Below, in pieces: positions 10,047-17,816 of a DNA stretch of 64,000 nucleotides. The position numbers and the translations under genes are program-made. Where the stretch lies: NCBI GenBank assembly GCA_030611385.1, contig JAUWPV010000005.1:25061-89060 (forward strand). The letters run 5' to 3'. The DNA comes from Bacillota bacterium. Its GTDB lineage: Bacteria > Bacillota > Dethiobacteria > DTU022. The notes below the pieces were generated by a model. It did no database searches and was not told the DNA's origin. It worked only from the letters and a program-made list of their open reading frames with translations. The first letter of the stretch is position 1. Each line of letters opens with the position of its first letter.

Positions 10047-11234
10047 TTAAAGAGAGGCTGGTAAAACTTTCATCATTTTAAGGACCAGCAGTTCAAATGA
10101 GCCCTCGGCACCTTCAAATTGGTAGCCATAGTGTTCCAGCTCTTTGATCCGCTGTAAAACCGCTGCTGTTTCGGTGCGGCCTTTATCGAGCTTGAAATTA
10201 TTATGATTGGTTTTTAATATGATATTGCTGCGGCCGGCCAATTCGGAAACAAGAATCCGCCGCTGATTACCGATCTGTTCGGGTTCAGCATGTTCATAAG
10301 TAGCCGGTTTTTTACTGACGGCATCAACATGAATACCACCTTTATGAGCAAAGCTGTAAAATCCGACATAGGGCTGATGATCGGCAGGAGCAATATTGGC
10401 CTGTTCAGCAATAAAGCGGGAAAGCTTGGTCAACCCCCGCAGCTGCTCCGGCGTAACCACCGGGAAGCCCATTTTAAGCTGCAGGTTAGGAATGATCGTG
10501 CAAAGGTTGGCGTTACCACAGCGTTCACCATAACCGTTGATTGTTCCCTGAACCTGGGTAATGCCCTCACGCACCGCCAATAGAGAATTAGCCGTAGCCA
10601 TGCCTGAATCGTCGTGGGCGTGAATACCCAGAGGTATCTTGATTCTATCTTTAACTACCGCTAAAATAGCGATCAGCTCCCAGGGCATTAATCCGCCGTT
10701 TGTATCACATAGCACGATCAGATCGGCTCCGCCTGCTGCTGCTGCCTCAATTGTGGCAAGGGCATAATCTGGATTAGCCTTGTAGCCATCAAAATAGTGT
10801 TCGGCATCAAAAAATACTTCATGACCAAGGGCTTTGAGATATTCAATACTCTCTTTAATCATGGCAAGGTTTTCTGCCAAGGTGGTTTCCAAAGCATCGT
10901 GGACATGAAAATCCCAACTTTTCCCAAATAAGGTGACCGTTTTTGTTCCTGCTTCGACAAGGGCACGGATATTTTTATCTTCGGTGACAGCAATCCCGGG
11001 CCGGCGGGTGCTGCTGAAAGCACACAACCGGGCATTTTTTAATTTAACTTTTGAAGCTCTCCGGAAAAATTCAATATCCTTGGGATTAGATCCAGGCCAT
11101 CCTCCTTCGATACAGCTGATTCCGAATTCATCGAGTTTCCCAACGATCTTTAACTTATCGGCTACCGAGAGAGATACTCCTTCGCGCTGTGACCCGTCCC
11201 TTAAGGTCGTGTCATATATATCTATCTTATTCAT
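10047..11234 (-). CDS. cimA: Citramalate synthase CimA, catalytic part (frameshifted near its end)
   Basis: Condenses pyruvate and acetyl-CoA to (R)-citramalate, the threonine-independent entry to isoleucine. The TIM-barrel HMGL-like domain begins [20 protein letters not shown], with [10 protein letters not shown] near 50, the metal/substrate motif [15 protein letters not shown] near 210 and [12 protein letters not shown] near 310. I place the start at 11234 (GGGAGG upstream, family-like start), not at 11261. After [11 protein letters not shown] the frame runs into VLPASL and stops, whereas the next frame reads [11 protein letters not shown], as expected. A real mutation, a sequencing error or a recoding event are all possible. 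Confidence 0.9.
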   Translation of the reverse strand: MNKIDIYDTTLRDGSQREGVSLSVADKLKIVGKLDEFGISCIEGGWPGSNPKDIEFFRRASKVKLKNARLCAFSSTRRPGIAVTEDKNIRALVEAGTKTVTLFGKSWDFHVHDALETTLAENLAMIKESIEYLKALGHEVFFDAEHYFDGYKANPDYALATIEAAAAGGADLIVLCDTNGGLMPWELIAILAVVKDRIKIPLGIHAHDDSGMATANSLLAVREGITQVQGTINGYGERCGNANLCTIIPNLQLKMGFPVVTPEQLRGLTKLSRFIAEQANIAPADHQPYVGFYSFAHKGGIHVDAVSKKPATYEHAEPEQIGNQRRILVSELAGRSNIILKTNHNNFKLDKGRTETAAVLQRIKELEHYGYQFEGAEGSFELLVLKMMKVLPASL

Positions 11235-11325
11235 TTTTGCCCTCCCGCCTGACCGGTACATAAATTAATTGGTATTATACGATAATTTTTTACCAGGTGT
11301 CCAATAAATTTGCAGCGGACGGAAC

Positions 11326-13311
11326 TCAGAATCCGTCGTCTAAATTACATAGCTGGTAGCACTCAGGGGGAAGCTCTCGGAGGAAAAGTGACGGCCCTTC
11401 AGAAATTGCGCCGTAATTGCGATAATCTTCCCGGTAGGTAAGCAGATAAAGGTAACGGCGCGCCCGGGTGACAGCCACATAAAAAAGGCGGCGCTCTTCG
11501 GCAAGACTGCTGCTGTCGACGCGTTGGCCGGGAAAGTGACCCTGGTTCATACCGATAATGAAAACAGCTTCCCATTCCTTGCCTTTAGCGCTATGGATAG
11601 TGGACAAAGTAAGCTGTCCGCCGGAGGGATCTATAATAGAGTTGGCATCAGCAAATACAGATTCTTCGAGCACCAGCGATTCTAAAAAAGAGGCCAGCGA
11701 ATCAAAACGTTCGGCATAGATCATTAGTCTTTCGATACCGCGAAGCCGATCATCATATTGATCCGGGTAATTCTGATTGAGGATACAATTATAATTTTCA
11801 TCCATAACCGCAGCAAGCAACTGCGGTACATGCTCATGACCCATTTTATAAACACCATCAAGAGTGTGGATCAGCGCTTCCCAACCGGTTTTCCCTCTCG
11901 ATGGGGCCTCTCTGCCCTCCAGGGCCGCTTTAAGCGGACTTTCGTATTGTTTCAGTTTCGACCAGAGACTGTTAAAAGAAGCCTGGCCCAGACCTTGTTG
12001 AAGGGTAGTAATACGACGCCAGGAATTTTCATCATTGGGGTTATTGATTACCTTAAGATAAGCAAGCAGATCTTTGATATGCGCTTTTTGGAAAAACTTC
12101 ACACCCCCGTAGGTGCGGTAATTAATTCCCTTGCGGGCCAAAGCAAATTCAACCTCTGGTGTGAGGTATGAACTGCGGTAAAGAACAGCAATTTCATTTA
12201 AAGAGATCCCGTTGTTTTGCAGTTCCCAAATGCTCTGTAAGACATAAGAAGCTTCCTGCCGGGCATCATTTAATTTTATCACCAATGGCTTAGGCCCCGC
12301 CTGGTTCTTCGAAAACAGTTTCTTGGGAAGCTGCTCCCGGTTATAGCTGATCGAGTAATTAGCCAACTCAACAATTTCCGGGGTACTGCGGTAGTTTTGT
12401 TCCATCCGCACAAGCTGGCAGCCAGTATATTTTTCGGGAAATGATAAGATATTACCGATATGAGCATAGCGAAAAGCATAAATCGACTGGGCATCATCAC
12501 CGACCACACACAGTGAAGCTGCGCCGGCAAAAAGATCAATGATCCGGGCCTGAATGATATTTGTATCCTGGAATTCATCAACAAGCACATGCCTGAAGCG
12601 TTGACGGTACTGTTCCCTGACCTGGGGGTGCTGCTCAAAAAGCTCAAGCCAGCACAACAACAGGTCGTCAAAATCGAAAGCATTGCTGTCGCGTTTTCTT
12701 TGTTCATAAAACCCGGCTGTTTCACTGATTACTTCAAGGTATTCAAGACGGTAAGGGTAATCCTCTTCCATCACTTCTCTGATTGAAAGCCCGGAATTGC
12801 GGGCCTGGCTGATAACTCTACCTAAAAAACCGCGCTGCATAATTAACTTACGCTCTTCACTATCGATTGATAGTGTCGCGATAATCTGTTTCAGCATGAT
12901 TCTGCTGTCATCTTCATCAAAAATTGAAAAGTTTGGATTTCTTCCCGCCAGGGCAGCATGTTTTCTGAGGATTCGTGCGCCAATACTATGGAAAGTTCCG
13001 GCCCACAGATTGTGAGGCAGGAAAGAGAGTAAACTTTCCAGACGATCTTTCATCTCCCCGGCAGCCTTATTGGTAAAAGTAAGCAGCATAAGCTGTTCGG
13101 GCCGGATCCCGCTTTTTATCAGATGAGCCGCCCGGTAGACCAACGCTCTGGTCTTGCCTGAACCCGGGCCGGCCAGACCCAGCAGGGCTGATTCTTCGGC
13201 CGTGGCAAATTCAAACTGAGCCGGGTTGAGTGCCTGTTTTAAAAGATCAATCCATTCGGGATCTGGCTGATGCAATTTATCTTCGCTGTAAATATTATTT
13301 CCCACTGGCAC
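11326..13311 (-). CDS. UvrD/PcrA-type superfamily 1 DNA helicase
   Basis: A 3'-5' ATP-dependent DNA helicase of the UvrD/Rep group, likely in repair or removal of proteins from DNA. Length is 661 residues, somewhat shorter than PcrA (about 730) because the C-terminus stops soon after the last motif. Visible motifs are Walker A GLAGPGSGKTRALVYRAA near 50, TFTNKAAGEM, Walker B VLVDEFQDTN near 225, VVGDDAQSIYAFR, the motif V region TIHSAKGKEWEAVF near 565 and motif VI VAVTRARRYLYL near 620. It lies upstream of cimA in the same direction. It could also be a PcrA paralogue; the true PcrA may be elsewhere. Confidence 0.88.
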   Translation of the reverse strand: MPVGNNIYSEDKLHQPDPEWIDLLKQALNPAQFEFATAEESALLGLAGPGSGKTRALVYRAAHLIKSGIRPEQLMLLTFTNKAAGEMKDRLESLLSFLPHNLWAGTFHSIGARILRKHAALAGRNPNFSIFDEDDSRIMLKQIIATLSIDSEERKLIMQRGFLGRVISQARNSGLSIREVMEEDYPYRLEYLEVISETAGFYEQRKRDSNAFDFDDLLLCWLELFEQHPQVREQYRQRFRHVLVDEFQDTNIIQARIIDLFAGAASLCVVGDDAQSIYAFRYAHIGNILSFPEKYTGCQLVRMEQNYRSTPEIVELANYSISYNREQLPKKLFSKNQAGPKPLVIKLNDARQEASYVLQSIWELQNNGISLNEIAVLYRSSYLTPEVEFALARKGINYRTYGGVKFFQKAHIKDLLAYLKVINNPNDENSWRRITTLQQGLGQASFNSLWSKLKQYESPLKAALEGREAPSRGKTGWEALIHTLDGVYKMGHEHVPQLLAAVMDENYNCILNQNYPDQYDDRLRGIERLMIYAERFDSLASFLESLVLEESVFADANSIIDPSGGQLTLSTIHSAKGKEWEAVFIIGMNQGHFPGQRVDSSSLAEERRLFYVAVTRARRYLYLLTYREDYRNYGAISEGPSLFLRELPPECYQLCNLDDGF

Positions 13312-13415
13312 GACCCTTTCTGAATTGGCAGTTTAGCAAATCGATACATGTTTTCAACTCAACAGCCCGGTGAACCTCCCGGTGAAAACTAAAATCTCAT
13401 GCTTAAAAAAGAATG

Positions 13416-13433
13416 GGAGGATTATTATCCTCC
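13416..13433 (-). terminator. Intrinsic terminator after rubredoxin
   Basis: Perfect 7-bp stem GGAGGAT/ATCCTCC with loop TATT, 33 bases past the rubredoxin stop. On the minus strand it is followed by CATTCTTTTTTAAG, a good U-rich tail. Confidence 0.75.
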
Positions 13434-13466
13434 TGAGCAGCAAGCAGCTTTCTGTATAATTAAATA

Positions 13467-13625
13467 CTATAATTTGGTAAATTCGTCTTTTCCGACACCG
13501 CAGACCGGGCAAACCCAACCATCGGGAAGATCTTGGAAAGAAGTACCCGGGGCAATCCCACCATCACTGTCTCCTTCTGCCGGATCATAGACATACCCAC
13601 ATACCTGGCATTCCCACTTGTCCAT
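13467..13625 (-). CDS. Rubredoxin
   Basis: Small one-iron electron carrier, absent from the ORF track because it is only 52 residues. Translating the minus strand from ATG at 13625 gives [19 protein letters not shown] and then [19 protein letters not shown], with the two CxxC pairs (Cys6, 9, 39, 42) that bind iron. A strong ribosome site AGGAGGAAG lies upstream and a terminator hairpin downstream, so it is probably monocistronic. It is typical of anaerobes, where it serves in oxygen or peroxide detoxification. The plus-strand ORF 13399..13590 is its antisense shadow. Confidence 0.97.
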   Translation of the reverse strand: MDKWECQVCGYVYDPAEGDSDGGIAPGTSFQDLPDGWVCPVCGVGKDEFTKL

Positions 13626-13864
13626 GCCTTTCTTCCTCCTTCAAGTTATTTTCCTAATCCCTTATATGCATTTAATCTAGCATTCTGATTGATCGAACGT
13701 CCGTATTAAACACTTAGAATTATAACATAAATCTTCCTTACCGGGGAATATATTTCCATGCCCGGCAGGTATAAACGCTTTATCGAAGAATCTAAAGGAC
13801 TGTGCCGTTTGAAAATCTACCAATACTTGCAGCAACACATTGCAGTAATTTAGGAGGCGCTACG

Positions 13865-15400
13865 GTGCTCGCAAAAGTCCATTCGTGCACACTGTTAGGT
13901 ATTAAAGGAATTCCTTTGGAGATAGAAGTTGATATTGCCGATGGCTTGCCCGCTTTTGATATTATTGGCCTGCCGGACGCTTCTGTCCGGGAAGCTAAAG
14001 AAAGAGTGCGCGCAGCCATCCGTAACAGCGGTTTTTCATTTCCCTATTCACGGATTACAGTAAATCTTGCTCCGGCCGCCCTTAAGAAAGAAGGTTCTGC
14101 TTTCGATCTGGCCATTGCAATAGGCCTACTTGCTGCAACCGGCCAGATTCCAAGAGGCATAATGCTGGAAAATGCAGTTTTCATCGGCGAGCTTTCCCTG
14201 GATGGTAATCTGCGCGGTATAAACGGCACCCTGGCGATGGCTTTATCCTTGAGTGAATTTCCCGATTACCAGAATAAAATACTCTACCTTCCAGAGGCAA
14301 ACAGCACCGAAGCAGCTTTGGTGAATAGCCTGACAGTGAAAGGAACCGGCACTTTAATTCAACTGGCCAACTATTTGTGCGGAATTGGTGAACTGCAATC
14401 GGCTGAACCTCTGCTTGATCAACTGATCGAGGAAAACTGGGCTGACCTGGATTTCAGTGAGGTAAGAGGGCAAGAAACAGCTAAAAGAGCGCTCGAGATA
14501 GCAGCAGCCGGATCGCACAATGTTCTGCTTTACGGGCCTCCAGGCAGTGGTAAAACAATGTTGGCCAGGCGAATTCCTTCAATATTACCCGCTCCCACTC
14601 TTGATGAAATCCTTGAAATGACCAGGATTCACAGCGTTGCCGGGCAGTTGAACCCAGATAAACCACTGCTAACGCAGCGGCCCTTCCGCAGCCCGCACCA
14701 CAGTGCTTCAACCGCCGGTATAATCGGCGGCGGTAAAACCCCCCGACCGGGCGAAGTCAGTCTCGCCCACCGCGGAGTCCTTTTCTTTGACGAGCTGCCG
14801 GAGTATAACCGGGAAGTTCTCGAAGCACTCAGACAACCTCTTGAAGATAGAACGGTCTCAGTAACTCGCGTTGCCGCTACCGTTACCTACCCTGCCGATT
14901 TCATGTTTATCGGTTCGATGAATCCCTGCCCGTGCGGCAATTACGGTGACCCCCGCCAGGAGTGCCGTTGCAGTCCGACGCAAATTTTTCGCTACCGTTC
15001 AAAATTGTCCGGTCCACTGATCGACCGTATCGATATCCAGGTTGAAATGCCCGGCATTAAATTTGAACAACTGCAGCAAAAAGAATCTGGCGAAAGTTCT
15101 GCAAAAATCAGGGGAAGAGTTAATGCAGCCCGTTCAAAACAGCATGAGCGCTATAAAAGAATTAAAGTAATTTCTAACGCTCAGCTGCGTTCGCGTCATT
15201 TTGAAAAATACTGCCCTCTGAGCACAGAAGCCCGGCAGCTTTTACACCAATCTTTTCAAAGCTTAAATTTATCCATGCGCGCTCACGATCGGATTATCAA
15301 GGTTGCCCGGACCATTGCCGATCTGGATCATTCCGATATTATCGGGGCTCCCCATATCGCCGAGGCTGTGCAGTACCGAAACCTTGACCGGCAAAATTAA
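13865..15400 (+). CDS. comM: ComM/YifB family Mg-chelatase-like AAA+ ATPase
   Basis: AAA+ helicase that promotes branch migration during natural transformation in Gram-negative bacteria; its role in Firmicutes is less clear. I choose the GTG at 13865 because TAGGAGG ends 7 bases upstream and the protein then starts VLAKVHSCTLLGI, as in the family. The ORF-track start adds 21 unlikely residues. Length is 511 residues. An N-terminal ChlI domain (1-160) is followed by Walker A LYGPPGSGKTMLARRIPS near 225, FRSPHHSASTAGIIGGG near 278, the Walker B region VLFFDELPEYNREVLEALR near 305 and the zinc/cysteine motif MNPCPCGNYGD near 360. It is transcribed against its neighbours, and its last 401 bases are duplicated downstream. 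Confidence 0.94.
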   Translation: MLAKVHSCTLLGIKGIPLEIEVDIADGLPAFDIIGLPDASVREAKERVRAAIRNSGFSFPYSRITVNLAPAALKKEGSAFDLAIAIGLLAATGQIPRGIMLENAVFIGELSLDGNLRGINGTLAMALSLSEFPDYQNKILYLPEANSTEAALVNSLTVKGTGTLIQLANYLCGIGELQSAEPLLDQLIEENWADLDFSEVRGQETAKRALEIAAAGSHNVLLYGPPGSGKTMLARRIPSILPAPTLDEILEMTRIHSVAGQLNPDKPLLTQRPFRSPHHSASTAGIIGGGKTPRPGEVSLAHRGVLFFDELPEYNREVLEALRQPLEDRTVSVTRVAATVTYPADFMFIGSMNPCPCGNYGDPRQECRCSPTQIFRYRSKLSGPLIDRIDIQVEMPGIKFEQLQQKESGESSAKIRGRVNAARSKQHERYKRIKVISNAQLRSRHFEKYCPLSTEARQLLHQSFQSLNLSMRAHDRIIKVARTIADLDHSDIIGAPHIAEAVQYRNLDRQN

Positions 15401-15420
15401 ATTCTTGATCAGGTTTTTCC
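15000..15420 (+). repeat. comM 3'-end repeat, copy A (in intact comM)
   Basis: Bases 15000-15400 match 17023-17423 without gaps, with 10 differences by my count. Bases 15313-15420 match 24238-24345 without gaps, with 6 differences, and this includes 20 bases past the comM stop. Copy A is part of the complete comM gene. It marks the left border of the accessory region. Confidence 0.95.
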
Positions 15421-15494
15421 CCAGGAGCTGAAATGAAAAACACTGCAGAAGGACGGAACCTTAAGAGGTGCTTTTTCCTATGAATTCTATAGTT

Positions 15495-15846
15495 AAACAC
15501 AAAGGGACAGTTCTTCTGTGTTGTTCATGAGACAAAACAGAATCTCATGGTTTAGATACCCCTTATAACCCCAAAGCTTACACCGGCTAACCTTTCAATT
15601 TGCCTGATTGATAAACCTTTTTCCTTAAGCAGTTTGATTAGTTTATTCCTTTTTTGCTTTTCATAAGCCTGAATATCTCCGGGGTTCTTTACGTTGGTAA
15701 TACTCTTAATCAGTTCGGCTGTCTTCATCATCTTCAAATATCCGTTGTTTATTTATATCTCTGAGGATAATATGATATATCGCGGTTTTAACCGTACCCA
15801 AAGTGTAGCGCTTCAGGGGGTCACTCCAAACCGTCCCTATGTGTTT
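15495..15846 (-). mobile_element. RAYT-type transposon remnant 1
   Basis: The left end AACACAAAGGGACAGTTCTTCTGTGTTGTTC and right end ACCGTCCCTATGTGTTT are imperfect inverted repeats of the type found around REP-associated tyrosine transposases in Firmicutes. Between them is only the tail of a transposase gene. It is closely similar to remnant 2 but carries a larger internal deletion. The exact right end is approximate. Confidence 0.65.
15552..15737 (-). pseudogene. C-terminal remnant of RAYT (IS200-like) transposase
   Basis: The ORF ends LIKLLKEKGLSIRQIERLAGVSFGVIRGI, the helix-turn-helix tail commonly found at the C-terminus of REP-associated Y1 transposases. The catalytic HUH and Tyr regions are missing, so it cannot be active. 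Further upstream on the minus strand only a few bases related to the transposase start (ATATATCATATTATCCTCAGAG) survive. Confidence 0.7.
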
Positions 15847-15872
15847 ACCTATGTGTTTATCTATGTGTTTAT
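15837..15872. repeat. Three tandem 12-bp repeats
   Basis: CTATGTGTTTAC, CTATGTGTTTAT and CTATGTGTTTAT follow one another exactly. The first unit coincides with the right end of transposon remnant 1 and the last overlaps the mazF stop codon. Confidence 0.9.
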
Positions 15873-16210
15873 CGTTCTATACAGCCAAAGAGAATATCAA
15901 AAACCTCGTCAGTGATGCGGCGGGACGCCTTTTCAACAAATACTGCATTTCTCGCTTTAAGATCGAGGGACTTAACTTGCTCACACATTACTACCCCGCT
16001 GGTTTTCGTCTGTTCATCAAGCATAACATGCAGTGGAAAACCTTTAAGTGTGGTTGTGATCGGGCAGACAATAGCGAGATTAGTAAGGTAATGAAAATCC
16101 CGGTTGCTGGCAACAAAAGCGGGTCTTTTTCCTTTCTGTTCATGACCAGCCTGGGGGTTAAAATCAAGTGTTATAATATCGCCCTGTTCAGGTTGATACT
16201 GATCTACCAT
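15869..16210 (-). CDS. mazF: MazF/PemK-family endoribonuclease toxin
   Basis: Sequence-specific mRNA interferase of a type II toxin-antitoxin pair. Length is 113 residues, full for the family. QGDIITLDFNPQAGHEQKGKRPA is the conserved MazF N-terminus with the catalytic arginine region (KRPA), followed by VCPITTTLKGFP and the S/T-bearing loop KTSGVVMCEQVKSLDL. Its start overlaps the mazE stop by 7 bases, so translation is coupled. The stop codon lies in a 12-bp tandem repeat next to a transposon remnant, but the coding sequence appears complete. Confidence 0.92.
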   Translation of the reverse strand: MVDQYQPEQGDIITLDFNPQAGHEQKGKRPAFVASNRDFHYLTNLAIVCPITTTLKGFPLHVMLDEQTKTSGVVMCEQVKSLDLKARNAVFVEKASRRITDEVFDILFGCIER

Positions 16211-16443
16211 ATTTCATTACCTGTCGGGTTGCCGCTAGCCCACTCCCGAGGTTTGTAACCCCCGTTATATTCAGCTGCACGTTCTCTCAAGGTTAGATGT
16301 TTTCTGGTAGGAGTGATAATAATATTGCCTTCCTTTACCACCAACTCGACACTATCATTTTCTTGTATACCGGCTTTTTCAAGAATTGATTTAGGCAGCC
16401 GCACCGCTCGGCTGTTACCCCACTTTTGAATTGTTGTATTCAC
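16204..16443 (-). CDS. mazE: MazE-family AbrB-fold antitoxin
   Basis: DNA-binding antitoxin that neutralises MazF and represses its own operon. The N-terminal swapped-hairpin AbrB domain reads NTTIQKWGNSRAVRLPKSILEKAG, the family hallmark; the C-terminal tail would wrap the toxin. The track starts at GTG 16452, but a GTG at 16443 is better. It has GAGGTG six bases upstream, and the predicted transcript from the adjacent promoter would barely include 16452. That gives 79 residues. It overlaps mazF by 7 bases. Confidence 0.92.
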   Translation of the reverse strand: MNTTIQKWGNSRAVRLPKSILEKAGIQENDSVELVVKEGNIIITPTRKHLTLRERAAEYNGGYKPREWASGNPTGNEIW

Positions 16444-16461
16444 CTGCTTCACCTCATAATT

Positions 16462-16490
16462 AGTATATACCGCGTATATACATTAGTCAA
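16462..16490 (-). promoter_or_regulatory. mazEF promoter with overlapping operator
   Basis: On the minus strand, -35 TTGACT (16485-16490), a 17-base spacer and -10 TATACT (16462-16467). Within it lies GTATATAC-CGC-GTATATAC (16463-16481, plus strand ACC in the centre), two 8-bp palindromic half-sites that fit an antitoxin/toxin-antitoxin operator. The position would block RNA polymerase, consistent with autorepression. Confidence 0.85.
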
Positions 16491-16551
16491 GAGTTGTGTG
16501 TTAAATACACCTGAACTCTTTGTCTTTTTAATAACTTGACAACTATCCTGT

Positions 16552-17022
16552 AACACAAGGGACAGTTCTTCTGTATTGTTCATGAAACAAAACACAACCT
16601 CATGGTTTATATACCCCTTATAACTCCAAAACTTACACCGGTTAACCTTTCAATTTGCCTGATCGATAAACCTTTTTCCTTAAGCAGCTTGATTAGATTA
16701 CTCCTTTTTTGCTTTTCGTATGCCTGAATATCACCGGGGTTCTTTACAGTGGCAATACTTTTAATTAGTTCGGTTGCCTCAGGGTCATTTAATCTTCCGC
16801 CATCGTCGCATTCCGAGCAGCGATCATTGTTTTTTCCCTGAAGGAAATAACGGCTTTCTTCATCGCCTTCAAATATCAATTGTTTGTTTATACCTTTGAG
16901 GATAATATGATATATAGTGGTGCTGTTTTTCTTTCTCGCGCTTCTTGGCATATGATCACCCTAGTTAAAAATAGCAGAAAGGTAATCACAGAACAACACA
17001 AAAGAACCGTCCCCGTGTGTTC
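16552..17022 (-). mobile_element. RAYT-type transposon remnant 2
   Basis: The left end AACACAAGGGACAGTTCTTCTGTATTGTTC and right end GAACAACACAAAAGAACCGTCCCCGTGTGTTCC are imperfect inverted repeats. The element carries an internally deleted transposase. Its right end directly abuts comM copy B, so it appears to have inserted into, or recombined with, a comM copy and removed the upstream part. Confidence 0.75.
16607..16951 (-). pseudogene. Internally deleted RAYT transposase
   Basis: The 114-residue ORF joins a RAYT-like N-terminus (MPRSARKKNSTTIYHIILKGINKQ) to the C-terminal tail LIKLLKEKGLSIRQIERLTGVSFGVIRGI. A full-length relative would be about 200-300 residues. The YHIILKGINKQLIF segment stands where family members have the HxH-bearing strand (HHIIIRG-like), so a catalytic His is missing too. 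It is probably inactive, and could be mobilised only in trans. Confidence 0.75.
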
Positions 17023-17423
17023 CAAAATTGTCCGGTCCACTGATCGATCGTATTGATATCCAGGTTGAAATGCCCGGCATTAAATTTGAACAACTGCAGC
17101 AAAAAGAAGCTGGCGAAAGTTCTGCAGAAATCAGGGGAAGAGTTAATGCGGCCCGTTTAAAACAGCATGAGCGCTATAAAAGAATTAAAGTAATTTCTAA
17201 CGCTCAGCTGCGTTCGCGTCATTTTGAAAAATACTGCCCTCTGAGCACAGAAGCCCGGCAGATTTTACACCAATCTTTTCAAAGCTTAAATTTATCCATG
17301 CGCGCTCACGATCGGATTATCAAGGTTGCCCGGACCATTGCCGATCTGGATCATTCCGAAACTATCGGGGCTCCCCATATCGCCGAGGCGGTGCAGTACC
17401 GAAACCTTGACCGGCAAAATTAA
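17023..17423 (+). pseudogene. Truncated comM copy B (3' third only)
   Basis: A 401-bp copy of the comM 3' end, without gaps and with 10 substitutions relative to copy A. It is open to the same stop and encodes LIDRIDIQVEMPGIKFEQLQ onward (ORF track 17028..17423). It has no Walker motifs, no promoter and no start of its own. Its changes include Ser to Ala, Lys to Glu and Ser to Leu, so it is a diverged copy rather than an assembly duplicate. Past the stop, similarity to copy A ends at once. Confidence 0.93.
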
Positions 17424-17453
17424 TTATTATATTTGGTTACAATATAGCACTTG

Positions 17454-17669
17454 CTATATAACCGGATGGCTCGTCATCGACTTACCGGAAAGAACCTCGA
17501 GGTGATAGACTTTTTTCCCCAGCCGGCTCTTTGATTCGGCATAATAAAGAGCACGCCTTTCGTAATACTCCGAACTGTCGCATCTGGCTTGGTCTTCGGT
17601 GGAGACTCTTATCCAAATACCAACCTGCTTTGGCTTCTTTATATTCTCACCTCGCCAAATCAATTCCAA
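17454..17669 (-). pseudogene. N-terminal fragment of a serine site-specific recombinase
   Basis: Seventy-one residues containing QVGIWIRVSTEDQARCDS, matching the catalytic N-terminus of resolvase/large serine recombinases (Ser in RVST is the nucleophile), and VYHLEVLSGKSM further on. Family proteins continue for 100-450 more residues, but here the frame ends at HPVI and no continuation is seen before comM copy B, 30 bases away. It is probably the decayed integrase of an element once inserted at this site. Confidence 0.8.
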
Positions 17670-17816
17670 TCATATGGTTCTTGAAAGAATAGTCTCTAAA
17701 TATCTTTATAGCTAAATATGATTTAGTAGCTCCCAGGCATTGTTTTCTTTACGTACCTAATAGAGTAATCAGGAAAAAATCTTTATGTGTTTAGCAGTTT
17801 CTTATGTAATTAAAGC

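Noticed and set aside
13399-13590. Plus-strand ORF of 63 residues
   Set aside because: Overlaps the rubredoxin gene in antisense and the terminator; the rubredoxin reading is decisive.
15694-15915. Plus-strand ORF with repeated YVFIYVF
   Set aside because: Arises from translating the 12-bp tandem repeat; no start signal or family.
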